DNA of 64,000 nt from Chitinophaga alhagiae (lineage in GTDB: Bacteria > Bacteroidota > Bacteroidia > Chitinophagales > Chitinophagaceae). Below the pieces are notes generated by a model. The model ran no database searches. It was not told the origin of the DNA and saw only the letters and a program-made list of their open reading frames with translations. The translations under genes were made by a program, and so were the position numbers. Where the stretch lies: the NCBI RefSeq assembly GCF_003568665.1, contig NZ_QXMH01000001.1:806001-870000 (forward strand), read 5' to 3'. Of this stretch, positions 53,079-60,630 are shown one piece after another. Numbering within the stretch: position 1 is the stretch's first letter; each line of letters starts with the position of its first letter.

Positions 53079-53657
53079 TTAGGAAAGGCCTGATGGATTT
53101 GGCGGCGGGTTACTGATCAAAGCGGCCGCGTTCGTTTTCAGTTGTTCCAGCAGCTGTATGTAGCGGTTGGCATGCTCATTCAACTGCTGATCGCTGAGGG
53201 CGTTGGAACTATGTACCGTAAAAGGCGGCAGGTACTGCATGTAACAAAGACGGGCCGTTTGTTCAAAAGGCAGCAGGAAAGCGTTCACGGGGTGGCCGTG
53301 ATGCCCCTGCGCACTGTACGCCTGCTCATTGCCGGCCATAGACAGTACGTTCATCATTCGTTTCCCCTGCAGGCGGGTACCATTTTTACCGTAAGCCCAG
53401 CCATGCTCCAGCACCAGGTCCATCCACTGTTTGATGAGCGCAGGGCCGCTGTACCAGTAAAAAGGGTGTTGGAAAATGATCACATCGTGCTGCTCTACAA
53501 TGGGTTGTTCGGCCTGGGGAGACACGTCAAAGTCAGGGTACACCTGGTAGAGGTCACGGATGGTGACATCCTGTACGGTAGCCGCGGCCTGTAGTAGGCG
53601 GACATGTATGCGCGACCGTTCAAAGGCCGGGTGGGCGAAGAGAACGAGAATTTTCAA
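53079..53657 (-). CDS. KefF/KefG-type NAD(P)H oxidoreductase, ancillary to the antiporter
   Basis: A flavodoxin-fold quinone-reductase-like protein of about 192 residues. The family N-terminus KILVLFAHPAFERSR begins at a TTG (53657); another TTG is three codons upstream (53666), and no ATG is available in frame, so a TTG start is likely. YQVYPDFDVSPQAEQ, IIFQHPFYWYSGPALIKQWM and LEHGWAYGKNGTRLQGK are the diagnostic blocks (FMN-binding and dimer surface). KefF/KefG bind the antiporter's RCK domain and activate it. Operon order flavoprotein then antiporter matches kefF-kefC. It is the first gene of the pair. Confidence 0.9.
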   Translation of the reverse strand: MKILVLFAHPAFERSRIHVRLLQAAATVQDVTIRDLYQVYPDFDVSPQAEQPIVEQHDVIIFQHPFYWYSGPALIKQWMDLVLEHGWAYGKNGTRLQGKRMMNVLSMAGNEQAYSAQGHHGHPVNAFLLPFEQTARLCYMQYLPPFTVHSSNALSDQQLNEHANRYIQLLEQLKTNAAALISNPPPNPSGLS

Positions 53658-53840
53658 TGATAACAATGAGTTAGGAGTTATGAACTGATTAGTGCCCGCA
53701 GGTGCCGGCTTCAGCGGATGCCTGCTGTATTAAAGTTAGAGAAATTTTGGGGGAAGTGGAGCGGAAACGATGCTTATGTTTAACCTTGCGCGGCACCGGC
53801 AAACTGTAGCACCGGCATGACAGGCAAAATAATCAGGGAT

Positions 53841-53873
53841 AAAAAAGTCTTATGGTGATATACCATAAGACTT
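53841..53873 (-). terminator. Terminator of the repeat-protein gene
   Basis: A 12-bp stem (AAGTCTTATGGT with ACCATAAGACTT) is followed on the minus strand by six T, 20 bp after the stop codon. The gap 53658-53840 contains no other recognised element. Confidence 0.85.
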
Positions 53874-53893
53874 CCTTTAAATTTATTCAATTA

Positions 53894-54457
53894 TCAGGCC
53901 GTTGCTTTTTTCGGTTCCGGCAAATTGGGATCAGCCCTATAGCCTGTCCAGGCTTCAATTTTGTCGAGATCACCTTCTATGTGCGTCAGGCGGATATCTA
54001 TTTTTACCAGATTGTCTTCCACGCCTGTTAAGCGGTTATTGATTTTGCCCAGATTGCCTTCCACATATGTTAAGCGGGTGTTGAGCTTGTCGAGGCTTTC
54101 TTCTACGTGTGTTAAGCGGATGTCAAGCTTGATCAGATTGACTTCTACGTCCGTTAGGCGGGTGTCGAGTTTGTCCAGATGCTCTTCCACTCGTGTTAGA
54201 CGGATGTCGAGTTTGTCCAGATGCTCTTCCACATGTGTTAGGCGGGTGTCGAGTTTGTCCAGATGCTCTTCCACACGCGTTAGGCGGGTGTCGAGTTTGT
54301 CCAGATGCTCTTCCACACGCGTTAGGCGGGTGTCGAGTTTGTCCAGATGCTCTTCCACATGTGTTAGGCGGGTGTCAATTGAGATTAGCCGCTGATCGAA
54401 TCCATTCTTCATAGATTCAATAGCCGAAAGAACAGTCTGCATTTGATTATCAGTCAT
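53894..54457 (-). CDS. Coiled-coil protein of ten 14-residue repeats
   Basis: A 187-residue protein without signal peptide or membrane helix. After a 30-residue head (MTDNQMQTVLSAIESMKNGF) come ten units of 14 residues with consensus LTxVEEHLDKLDTR (residues 31-170), then an acidic-basic tail (WTGYRADPNLPEPKKATA). Hydrophobic residues at positions 1, 4, 8 and 11 of each unit give a regular heptad pattern, so it should form a long parallel coiled coil of about 20 nm, probably dimeric or trimeric. Repeats 1-5 are nearly identical and 6-10 diverged. The function is unknown; it may be a cytosolic scaffold or tether. Confidence 0.8.
   Translation of the reverse strand: MTDNQMQTVLSAIESMKNGFDQRLISIDTRLTHVEEHLDKLDTRLTRVEEHLDKLDTRLTRVEEHLDKLDTRLTHVEEHLDKLDIRLTRVEEHLDKLDTRLTDVEVNLIKLDIRLTHVEESLDKLNTRLTYVEGNLGKINNRLTGVEDNLVKIDIRLTHIEGDLDKIEAWTGYRADPNLPEPKKATA
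53948..54367 (-). repeat. Ten tandem 42-bp coding repeats
   Basis: Each 42-bp unit encodes one 14-residue coiled-coil unit, so copy-number change keeps the frame. Units between about 54160 and 54367 are almost identical at the DNA level, while those towards 53948 are diverged, which indicates recent expansion at the 5' end of the gene. Confidence 0.92.
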
Positions 54458-54579
54458 TCAATAAGTGGTTTTGGTGTTCTGAAATAATCTCTATCAAAAT
54501 TACTCCTTCCCTCCATAGCTACAAAATTGGACTTCTCCGATTTTCAATCTTGCTAACCGCTTTACGGATAAAACCGCCT

Positions 54580-55305
54580 TTACACCTGCAGCGCCTCTGC
54601 CGCCGCTTCATCTACGAACCAGTGCAATTCTCCGTTCTCAGGACGGATAAGCTGGGAGGGAAAACGGTCAGGGTCTGGCGCACCGTCTATCACGCTTTTG
54701 AGTGTGAGGGCCTTGCCGGCGCCGGTAGCCATAAACACCACGCAGCGGGCCAGGTTGGTAACGGGAGCGGTAAGCGTAATACGGTACATATCCTGCGCTT
54801 CCAGCCAGAATGCTTTTGCCCAGGCTTTGCGCTCATGTACAATGGGCAGGCCAGGGAACAGCGAGAGGGTATGGCCGTCATCTCCCATCCCCAGCAGTAC
54901 CAGGTCAAACGTATATGGCTTCCCGTCAAAATAGCCGTGGAGCGTTTTTTCATATTCCGCGGCAGCCGCTTCCGGCTCAATGTCTGTGCGCATAATATGG
55001 ATGTTTTCCGGGAGGGCGCCCACCTTGTCCAGCAACACATCATACGCCATGCGGGCATTGTTGCGCGCATCCTCAAAAGGCACAGCCCTTTCATCTCCCC
55101 AGAAAAAATGCACTTTTCCCCAGTCTATCATATTCACATAAGGTTCTTTTGCCAGCAGGGCGTATAATGCTTTGGGCGTATTGCCGCCGGAGAGGGCAAA
55201 GGTGAACCGGTCCTGTTGCTGCAGCACATCCTGTATCTGGCGACTGATAAATGCGGCCAGGTTCTCACTGAGTTGCTGCGGGTCTTTTGCTACGTGCAAT
55301 TCCAT
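54580..55305 (-). CDS. pgl: 6-phosphogluconolactonase
   Basis: A 241-residue cytosolic enzyme hydrolysing 6-phosphoglucono-delta-lactone to 6-phosphogluconate, DevB/Pgl type of the NagB fold. RFTFALSGGNTPKALYALLA is the phosphate-binding segment, KVHFFWGDERAVPFEDARNN and DLVLLGMGDDGHTLSLFPGL are diagnostic. It follows zwf by 53 bp and completes the order gnd-zwf-pgl, the oxidative branch of the pentose phosphate pathway. A weak stem around 54560 may end the transcript. Confidence 0.95.
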   Translation of the reverse strand: MELHVAKDPQQLSENLAAFISRQIQDVLQQQDRFTFALSGGNTPKALYALLAKEPYVNMIDWGKVHFFWGDERAVPFEDARNNARMAYDVLLDKVGALPENIHIMRTDIEPEAAAAEYEKTLHGYFDGKPYTFDLVLLGMGDDGHTLSLFPGLPIVHERKAWAKAFWLEAQDMYRITLTAPVTNLARCVVFMATGAGKALTLKSVIDGAPDPDRFPSQLIRPENGELHWFVDEAAAEALQV

Positions 55306-55358
55306 GGAATGACTTGTTACGATTTACTAATACTGATGATGTATCGGGCGGCGGCATT

Positions 55359-56864
55359 TTACCGGGTCGGCGGCAGGTTGATCCACGAATGGCCGTCACG
55401 GGCAATGAGAGCGTCTGCATCTTCAGGCCCCCAGGAGTCTGGCACATAGTTCGGGAAGTCTTGCGGGCTGCGGTGCTCCCATGTTTCCAGGATGGGCATT
55501 ATCACCTTCCATGCCGCCTCCACCTGGTCTGCGCGCATGAAGAGCGTGGCGTCTCCTTCCATCACGTCCAGCAGCAGCGTTTCATACGCTTCGGGCGTGT
55601 GATCATCAGAGCCTTCATAGTTGAAGGTCATGTTCACCGGGTCAAGCGTCATGGTCTGGCCCGGGCGTTTGGCCTGGAAGCGGATACGGATGTCCATTTC
55701 AGGCTGAATGCTGATGGTGAGGCGGTTAGAGCGCCAGGATTCCGCGGCTTCGGAAGGGAAGGCGAAAGTAGGCGCATCCTTGAACTGTATGGTGATGTGA
55801 GTAGACTTCTGGTGCATCAGCTTGCCTGTGCGCACGTAAAACGGTACGCCCTGCCAGCGCCAGTTGTCCACATAAAATTTAACGGCGGCATAGGTTTCCG
55901 TGTTGGACAAGGGGTCTACGCCTTTTTCCTGGCGGTAACCCGTTACCTGCTTGCCTTTCATCCAGCCGTCACCGTATTGGCCCCGCACGGCGCTCTCATG
56001 CACGTCCTCTTTTTTGATGGGGCGGATGGCGTTGAGCACGTCTACTTTTTTATTGCGGATCTCGTTGGCATCAAAAGAAACGGGCGCTTCCATGGCCACC
56101 ATGCACATCAGTTGCAGAATGTGGTTCTGCACCATGTCACGCAGGGCGCCGGAATGTTCGTAATATCCGCCACGGCCCTCCAGCCCCACGCTTTCCGCGG
56201 CCGTGATCTGGATGTGATCTATGTAATGGCGGTTCCAGACGGGCTCAAAAAGCGCGTTGGCAAAGCGGAGCGCCAGGATGTTTTGCACCGTTTCCTTTCC
56301 CAGGTAGTGGTCTATACGGAATATCTGTTCTTCGGCAAAGAGGCCGGTCAACAGGTCGTTCAACTCATGCGCGCTGGCAAGATCGTGGCCAAAGGGTTTT
56401 TCGATCACGATGCGGGTGGTGCTCTTGTCTTTGCAGAGGTTGAGCGTGCCCAGCTCCTGCGCAATGGAAGGCACCAGTTGCGGCGCTACGGCCAGGTAAA
56501 AGATCACGTTGGGATGCGTACCCCACTCCTGTTCTTTTGTTTGCACGTATTCTGCAATGCGCTGGTAAGACTCGATATCTCCCGCATCCAGCTGCAGGTA
56601 ATTCACATGTTCGAAAAATTCCTTGTAGTGGCCGTTGGCCTCGGCCTTGCGGCGGCTGAACTTGGAAATGCCTTCCTGTAAATGGGCGCGGTAGTTCTCC
56701 GAGGTATATTCCGTGCGCCCGATGCCTACAATGGCAAACTGTTCCGGCATCCATTCGTCAAGGAAAAGATTGTACAGCGCCGGTGTCAGTTTGCGGTAGT
56801 TCAGGTCCCCGCTGCCGCCGAAAATAAAAAGTATGGAAGCAGGCGGGCGTTTATGATGTTGCAT
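55359..56864 (-). CDS. zwf: Glucose-6-phosphate 1-dehydrogenase
   Basis: A 501-residue cytosolic enzyme oxidising glucose 6-phosphate with NADP+ (possibly NAD+). ILFIFGGSGDLNYRKLTPAL is the nucleotide-binding start, where the usual GASGDLA pattern reads GGSGDLN; RIVIEKPFGHDLASAHELND is the conserved EKPFG block, and FRIDHYLGKETVQNILALRF is the active-site signature with the catalytic His and Lys. Length is typical. The gene starts 14 bp after gnd. The Asn instead of Ala next to the glycine loop may affect cofactor choice. Confidence 0.96.
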   Translation of the reverse strand: MQHHKRPPASILFIFGGSGDLNYRKLTPALYNLFLDEWMPEQFAIVGIGRTEYTSENYRAHLQEGISKFSRRKAEANGHYKEFFEHVNYLQLDAGDIESYQRIAEYVQTKEQEWGTHPNVIFYLAVAPQLVPSIAQELGTLNLCKDKSTTRIVIEKPFGHDLASAHELNDLLTGLFAEEQIFRIDHYLGKETVQNILALRFANALFEPVWNRHYIDHIQITAAESVGLEGRGGYYEHSGALRDMVQNHILQLMCMVAMEAPVSFDANEIRNKKVDVLNAIRPIKKEDVHESAVRGQYGDGWMKGKQVTGYRQEKGVDPLSNTETYAAVKFYVDNWRWQGVPFYVRTGKLMHQKSTHITIQFKDAPTFAFPSEAAESWRSNRLTISIQPEMDIRIRFQAKRPGQTMTLDPVNMTFNYEGSDDHTPEAYETLLLDVMEGDATLFMRADQVEAAWKVIMPILETWEHRSPQDFPNYVPDSWGPEDADALIARDGHSWINLPPTR

Positions 56865-56878
56865 AAAAAATGAAAAAA

Positions 56879-58297
56879 TTATGAATGGTGTTGCCAGGAA
56901 GTATGAAAACTACCGGGCATGTCTATACGCTGATATGTATGGGCGCCGAAATAATCCCGTTGTGCCTGTACCAGGTTGGTGGGCAGTTTTTCGGTACGGT
57001 AGGCATCGAAATAAGACAATGCCGCCATGAACCCTGCGGCGGGCAAACCGGCTTGCGCCGCCTGTACAACTACCGCGCGGGTGTTGTGCTCTTTGCTTTT
57101 CACGATGTCTGCCACTGCCTTGTTAAGCAGCAGGTTGGGCACTTCGGGCGCCTGTTTGAGCGCGGCGTAGAAGGTACCCAGCAGGGCGGAGCGGATAATG
57201 CAGCCGCCTCGCCAAACCTTCACGGCTTCCGGCAGGGGAATGTCCATCTGGTGGGCGGTGGAGGCGTTGTACAGCATGGCCATACCCTGCGCGTAGCACA
57301 TAATGGTGGCAAACTGCAACGCATCTTTCACCTGCGAAATGAACAGCTTTGTTTCTGCCGAAACCGGTATTTTGGGCTCTTCGTACACCTTTGCCGCTTC
57401 TACCCTTTCATCCTTGAAAGCGGAGATAGTGCGCATGGCCACCGCCGTATCAATAACCGTGGCGGGCACACCCAGGTCCATCGCCTCCTGTGACGTCCAT
57501 TTGCCGGTGCCTTTGGAGCCGGCTTTGTCAGAGATCACATCTACGAGGCGCTGGCCCGATTTATCGTCATTCTGCAGGAAGATGTCTGCTGTGATCTCCA
57601 GCAGGAAAGACTGCATCTCTCCCTCGTTCCATTCCTTGTATACCTGGTGCAGCTGGTCGTTGTTCAGGCCGGCGGCCTTCAGCAGGCGGTAGCTTTCGCT
57701 GATCAGCTGCATGATGGCGTACTCTATGCCGTTGTGTACCATTTTGACATAATGGCCGGCGGCGCCCTTGCCGAGGTAAGCCACGCAAGGCTCCCCGTTC
57801 ACTTTGGCGGAAATGGCTTCCAGCATGGGCTTAACATGGGCATATGCTTCCTTGTCTCCCCCCGGCATAATACTGGGACCGGTGCGGGCGCCCTGCTCGC
57901 CACCGGAAACACCTACGCCCATAAAATGGAAGCCTGCGTCTTTCATGGAAGACACGCGGCGAAGGGTATCCGTAAAATGGGAGTTGCCGCCGTCAATTAC
58001 AATATCCCCCGGTTCCAGCAGGGGGTGGAGAGACGCCAGCACATCGTCTACCGGTTTACCGGCGGGCACCAGCATCATTACCCGGCGGGGCTTCTGCAAC
58101 TGGCTGATCATTTCTTCCAGTGATACCACCCCTTTTACGCGGGTGCCGGCAGATGCCGAAGATTCAAGGGCCTGTGCCTTTTCGGTGTCTTTATCAAACC
58201 CGATCACGGCAAAACCATGGTCTGCCATATTGAGCAGGAGATTGCGCCCCATTACGCCCAGGCCGATCATTCCAAATTCGTACAAGCTGTTTGCCAT
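56879..58297 (-). CDS. gnd: 6-phosphogluconate dehydrogenase, decarboxylating
   Basis: A 472-residue cytosolic enzyme producing ribulose 5-phosphate, CO2 and NADPH. GMIGLGVMGRNLLLNMADHG is the NADP-binding motif; IVIDGGNSHFTDTLRR and GAAGHYVKMVHNGIEYAIMQ hold the substrate and catalytic Lys and Asn; GTGKWTSQEAMDLGVP and AQRDYFGAHTYQRID close the family pattern. Length is normal for the long type. It is first in gnd-zwf-pgl. A partial -7 element (TAATTTCG, minus strand 58330-58323) lies 25 bp before the ATG. Confidence 0.97.
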   Translation of the reverse strand: MANSLYEFGMIGLGVMGRNLLLNMADHGFAVIGFDKDTEKAQALESSASAGTRVKGVVSLEEMISQLQKPRRVMMLVPAGKPVDDVLASLHPLLEPGDIVIDGGNSHFTDTLRRVSSMKDAGFHFMGVGVSGGEQGARTGPSIMPGGDKEAYAHVKPMLEAISAKVNGEPCVAYLGKGAAGHYVKMVHNGIEYAIMQLISESYRLLKAAGLNNDQLHQVYKEWNEGEMQSFLLEITADIFLQNDDKSGQRLVDVISDKAGSKGTGKWTSQEAMDLGVPATVIDTAVAMRTISAFKDERVEAAKVYEEPKIPVSAETKLFISQVKDALQFATIMCYAQGMAMLYNASTAHQMDIPLPEAVKVWRGGCIIRSALLGTFYAALKQAPEVPNLLLNKAVADIVKSKEHNTRAVVVQAAQAGLPAAGFMAALSYFDAYRTEKLPTNLVQAQRDYFGAHTYQRIDMPGSFHTSWQHHS

Positions 58298-58345
58298 AGA
58301 GAATATTAACTGAATTGTGCGGCGAAATTAGCCATTTAGCCACTA

Positions 58346-58903
58346 TTATTTATGCAATTGTATGGTAAGGTCCCGCAGGGCTTCCAGCAACCGGGCCACC
58401 AGGTCCCGCGCTTTTTCGTCCGTAAGCCGGCCTTCCGCGTCAAACTTGCCCTGTGCCTGCGCTATCATCACTTCCGGCTTGAGCACCTGTTTCATGTCCA
58501 GGAACTGGAACACGGGTTTGAAGGCCAGCTGCATCCTTACCGTGCCCCACAGGCCCTGGGTAGCGCCCATCAGGGCCACCGGCTTGTGCAGCAAAGGCGC
58601 GTCTGTACCGCGAGACGCCCAGTCTATAGCGTTTTTCAGCCCACCGGGAATGGAATAGTTGTATTCCGGCGATACGATCAGGATGGCCTGGGCGCCTGCC
58701 AGCACTTCGCGGAACGCCCGTACCGGCTCCGGCCGGGTACCCACATCAAGGTCTGCGTTATAGAGGGGAACGTTGGAAAAATCGGCTATTTCAGCGGTAA
58801 CGCCTTCCGGCAGCAGCTCCATGGCCGTCTTTAACAGGGATGTATTGTAGGAGCCTTTCCGGAGACTGCCGGTAAGGCCCACAATATGTACAGGTGTACT
58901 CAT
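58346..58903 (-). CDS. NADPH-dependent FMN reductase (ChrR/azoreductase-like)
   Basis: A 185-residue flavodoxin-fold enzyme. GLTGSLRKGSYNTSLLKTAM is the FMN phosphate loop, LIVSPEYNYSIPGGLKNAID the conserved flavin-binding segment of the family, and PVALMGATQGLWGTVRMQL follows. It reduces quinones, chromate or azo dyes in the cytosol. An exact -7 element on the minus strand (TATTTTTG, 58915-58908) is only 4 bp from the ATG, so the transcript may be leaderless. The gene precedes gnd by 48 bp and could feed on NADPH from that operon; whether it is co-transcribed is uncertain. Confidence 0.92.
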   Translation of the reverse strand: MSTPVHIVGLTGSLRKGSYNTSLLKTAMELLPEGVTAEIADFSNVPLYNADLDVGTRPEPVRAFREVLAGAQAILIVSPEYNYSIPGGLKNAIDWASRGTDAPLLHKPVALMGATQGLWGTVRMQLAFKPVFQFLDMKQVLKPEVMIAQAQGKFDAEGRLTDEKARDLVARLLEALRDLTIQLHK

Positions 58904-58979
58904 TCAACAAAAATAGGCACAAAAATGCTATAGGAAAAGTGGTATAAGCGGCATAAATTACAGTATTAATCCCGACCCC

Positions 58980-59345
58980 ATGAAAACAGGAACCATTTTC
59001 AAACATTACTTGCCATGCTTGTATTTCATTTTCCTTGCGTTATGTATATTCTTTCTATTTGATAATAGCATCATAGCGCCCGTTATGCTGGTGCTTTTCC
59101 TGGTACTGCTGTTCATCCCGCGCACGTATGCCCGTATGACGGCGGGACTGCTCATGCTGTTCCTTTCCCTTTACTTTTCGCTGGCCTGGTTTGACGAAAT
59201 GGTAGACGTCCGCGCCGTGGGCGGCACACCTTCCGCCAGCCTGCGCAGCGCCATTCTTTTCATAGCCGGGGCGTTCTGCATGTCCATCCTCCTCATCATT
59301 CCCCTGCACCTGCCCCGGCGGCTGCCGTTGTATAACAGGAAGTAG
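58980..59345 (+). CDS. Small membrane protein of unknown function
   Basis: A 121-residue protein with four predicted helices: YLPCLYFIFLALCIFFLF, VMLVLFLVLLFIPRT, GLLMLFLSLYFSLAWF and AILFIAGAFCMSILLII, ending in a basic tail (RRLPLYNRK). The 20-residue loop between helices 3 and 4 (DEMVDVRAVGG) is acidic. No family is recognised. It is divergent from the FMN reductase and converges on the DUF4397 gene with a 3-bp gap. Confidence 0.6.
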   Translation: MKTGTIFKHYLPCLYFIFLALCIFFLFDNSIIAPVMLVLFLVLLFIPRTYARMTAGLLMLFLSLYFSLAWFDEMVDVRAVGGTPSASLRSAILFIAGAFCMSILLIIPLHLPRRLPLYNRK

Positions 59346-59348
59346 GGC

Positions 59349-60044
59349 TTACCGGTTTATCACCATCTCCGCTCCCAGCGGCGTAGCCAGCGAGCCTATC
59401 AGCCCCTTGGCGTATACGGTGTATATTTTCCCTGCTGTAAGGGTAACGCCCGGCCTGGTGAACACCAGCGAGTCATCTGAGGCCCTTCGCACTTCAATAG
59501 TATATGTGCTGGCATCCACGGCCGTAAAGCCCTGGTTGGCCACGCCGCTCTCCGGCGTTTCAAAGGAGCGGTTGGGGAAAATAGGAGTAAAAGCCCCGTC
59601 TTTCACGTACCCGATGGTCACCGCGGGGGCATCCGGTGTAAAGTGGAAAAACCGGATGTGTGCCTTGCCGGATTCAACAGCGGGGAACACATCTTCCACA
59701 AACAGCCCCTTTACCCGGCTGCCCGTGTCATACACAAACATGGTATAGCGGTGGTCTTCCGCCAGCTGAATGCGCTGGTCTACCAGGGTGGTGCCGGTGC
59801 CGGCCACATTGGCCTGGAACTGACGCTGCCCCACGTAGGCGTCCAGGTAGCCCGTATTGGCCAGGTAGTTGAACGGCAGGTTGTTGATGCGCAGGCCGTC
59901 CATACCGAGGTCTAGCCCGCCGGTACCGGGCGAGGCATGGGTGATCTGGAATCTGGCCACCGCTACGGTAGGCATATCGTCATTACTGTTGCAGGCTGTG
60001 AAAACGGCCAGTGCGCAGAGGCAGGCGAGTACCAGGTTTTTCAT
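59349..60044 (-). CDS. DUF4397 lipoprotein
   Basis: A 231-residue lipoprotein: signal II peptide with lipobox FTAC (Cys about 18). DUF4397-type blocks are VARFQITHASPGTGGLDLGM, LPFNYLANTGYLDAYVGQRQ and HRYTMFVYDTGSRVKGLFVE, followed by KAHIRFFHFTPDAPAVTIGY, a second copy of the pattern, and SLVFTRPGVTLTAGKIYTVY. These proteins are exported, beta-rich and of unknown role. It is probably surface-anchored. Confidence 0.85.
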   Translation of the reverse strand: MKNLVLACLCALAVFTACNSNDDMPTVAVARFQITHASPGTGGLDLGMDGLRINNLPFNYLANTGYLDAYVGQRQFQANVAGTGTTLVDQRIQLAEDHRYTMFVYDTGSRVKGLFVEDVFPAVESGKAHIRFFHFTPDAPAVTIGYVKDGAFTPIFPNRSFETPESGVANQGFTAVDASTYTIEVRRASDDSLVFTRPGVTLTAGKIYTVYAKGLIGSLATPLGAEMVINR

Positions 60045-60119
60045 GATATGTTGTTTAAAGGTGCGAGAAGAGATATGGGGAGAGCAGGACGTGTAATTAC
60101 CAACAGCTTCTTACCGGGA

Positions 60120-60150
60120 TTGTTCAATTAAAACCGGCGCTGTATCTTGT
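60120..60150 (+). promoter_or_regulatory. Promoter of the VOC protein gene
   Basis: TTG at 60120-60122 and TATCTTGT (a partial TAnnTTTG) at 60143-60150 are separated by 20 bp; the ATG follows within 5 bp. Confidence 0.4.
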
Positions 60151-60154
60151 ACTT

Positions 60155-60610
60155 ATGAAAACGTTTTTCCTGCTTGTTTTATTCTGCTGCGGCGCCACCG
60201 TTGTTTCCGCGCAGGCACCAGCCCAGACCCGCCCCGTGCTGAACCACCTGGCCCTGTATGTGCAGGACCTGGGGAAAGCCACCACCTTTTACCGGGACCT
60301 GCTGGGGCTGGACACTATCCCCGAGCCGTTCCACGACGGCAAGCACACCTGGTTTGCCGTAGGCCCTGCCAGCCACCTCCACCTGATTGCCGGCGCCAAA
60401 GCGCGGCAGCAGGGAGACCGCAATACCCATATCTGTTTCAGCGTGCCCTCCGTGGAAGCGTTTATTGAACGGCTGGAGAAAGCGGGTATGGAATACATCA
60501 ACTGGGCAGGAGAAAAGAAAAAGATCACCTTGCGGGTAGACGGGGTGAAACAGATCTACCTGCAAGACCCTGACGGGTACTGGATTGAGGTGAATGATGC
60601 CCGGAAGTAA
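60155..60610 (+). CDS. Exported VOC-family (glyoxalase-like) protein
   Basis: A 151-residue protein with a signal peptide (MKTFFLLVLFCCGATVVSAQ) and two beta-alpha-beta-beta-beta modules. LNHLALYVQDLGKATTFYRD begins the domain with a metal-ligand His; HLHLIAGAKARQQGDRNTHI supplies the next His; YLQDPDGYWIEVND ends with the usual Glu. The metal site (His, His, Glu) looks intact, so it may bind a divalent metal and act as an isomerase, dioxygenase or hydrolase-like enzyme. A secreted VOC protein is somewhat unusual; the substrate is unknown. Confidence 0.9.
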   Translation: MKTFFLLVLFCCGATVVSAQAPAQTRPVLNHLALYVQDLGKATTFYRDLLGLDTIPEPFHDGKHTWFAVGPASHLHLIAGAKARQQGDRNTHICFSVPSVEAFIERLEKAGMEYINWAGEKKKITLRVDGVKQIYLQDPDGYWIEVNDARK

Positions 60611-60630
60611 CACCACTGTTGTGGCGGCCC

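Noticed and set aside
53948..54367. Regular repeats that might suggest a CRISPR array
   Set aside because: The 42-bp units are directly adjacent without unique spacers and stay in one coding frame for a heptad-patterned protein.
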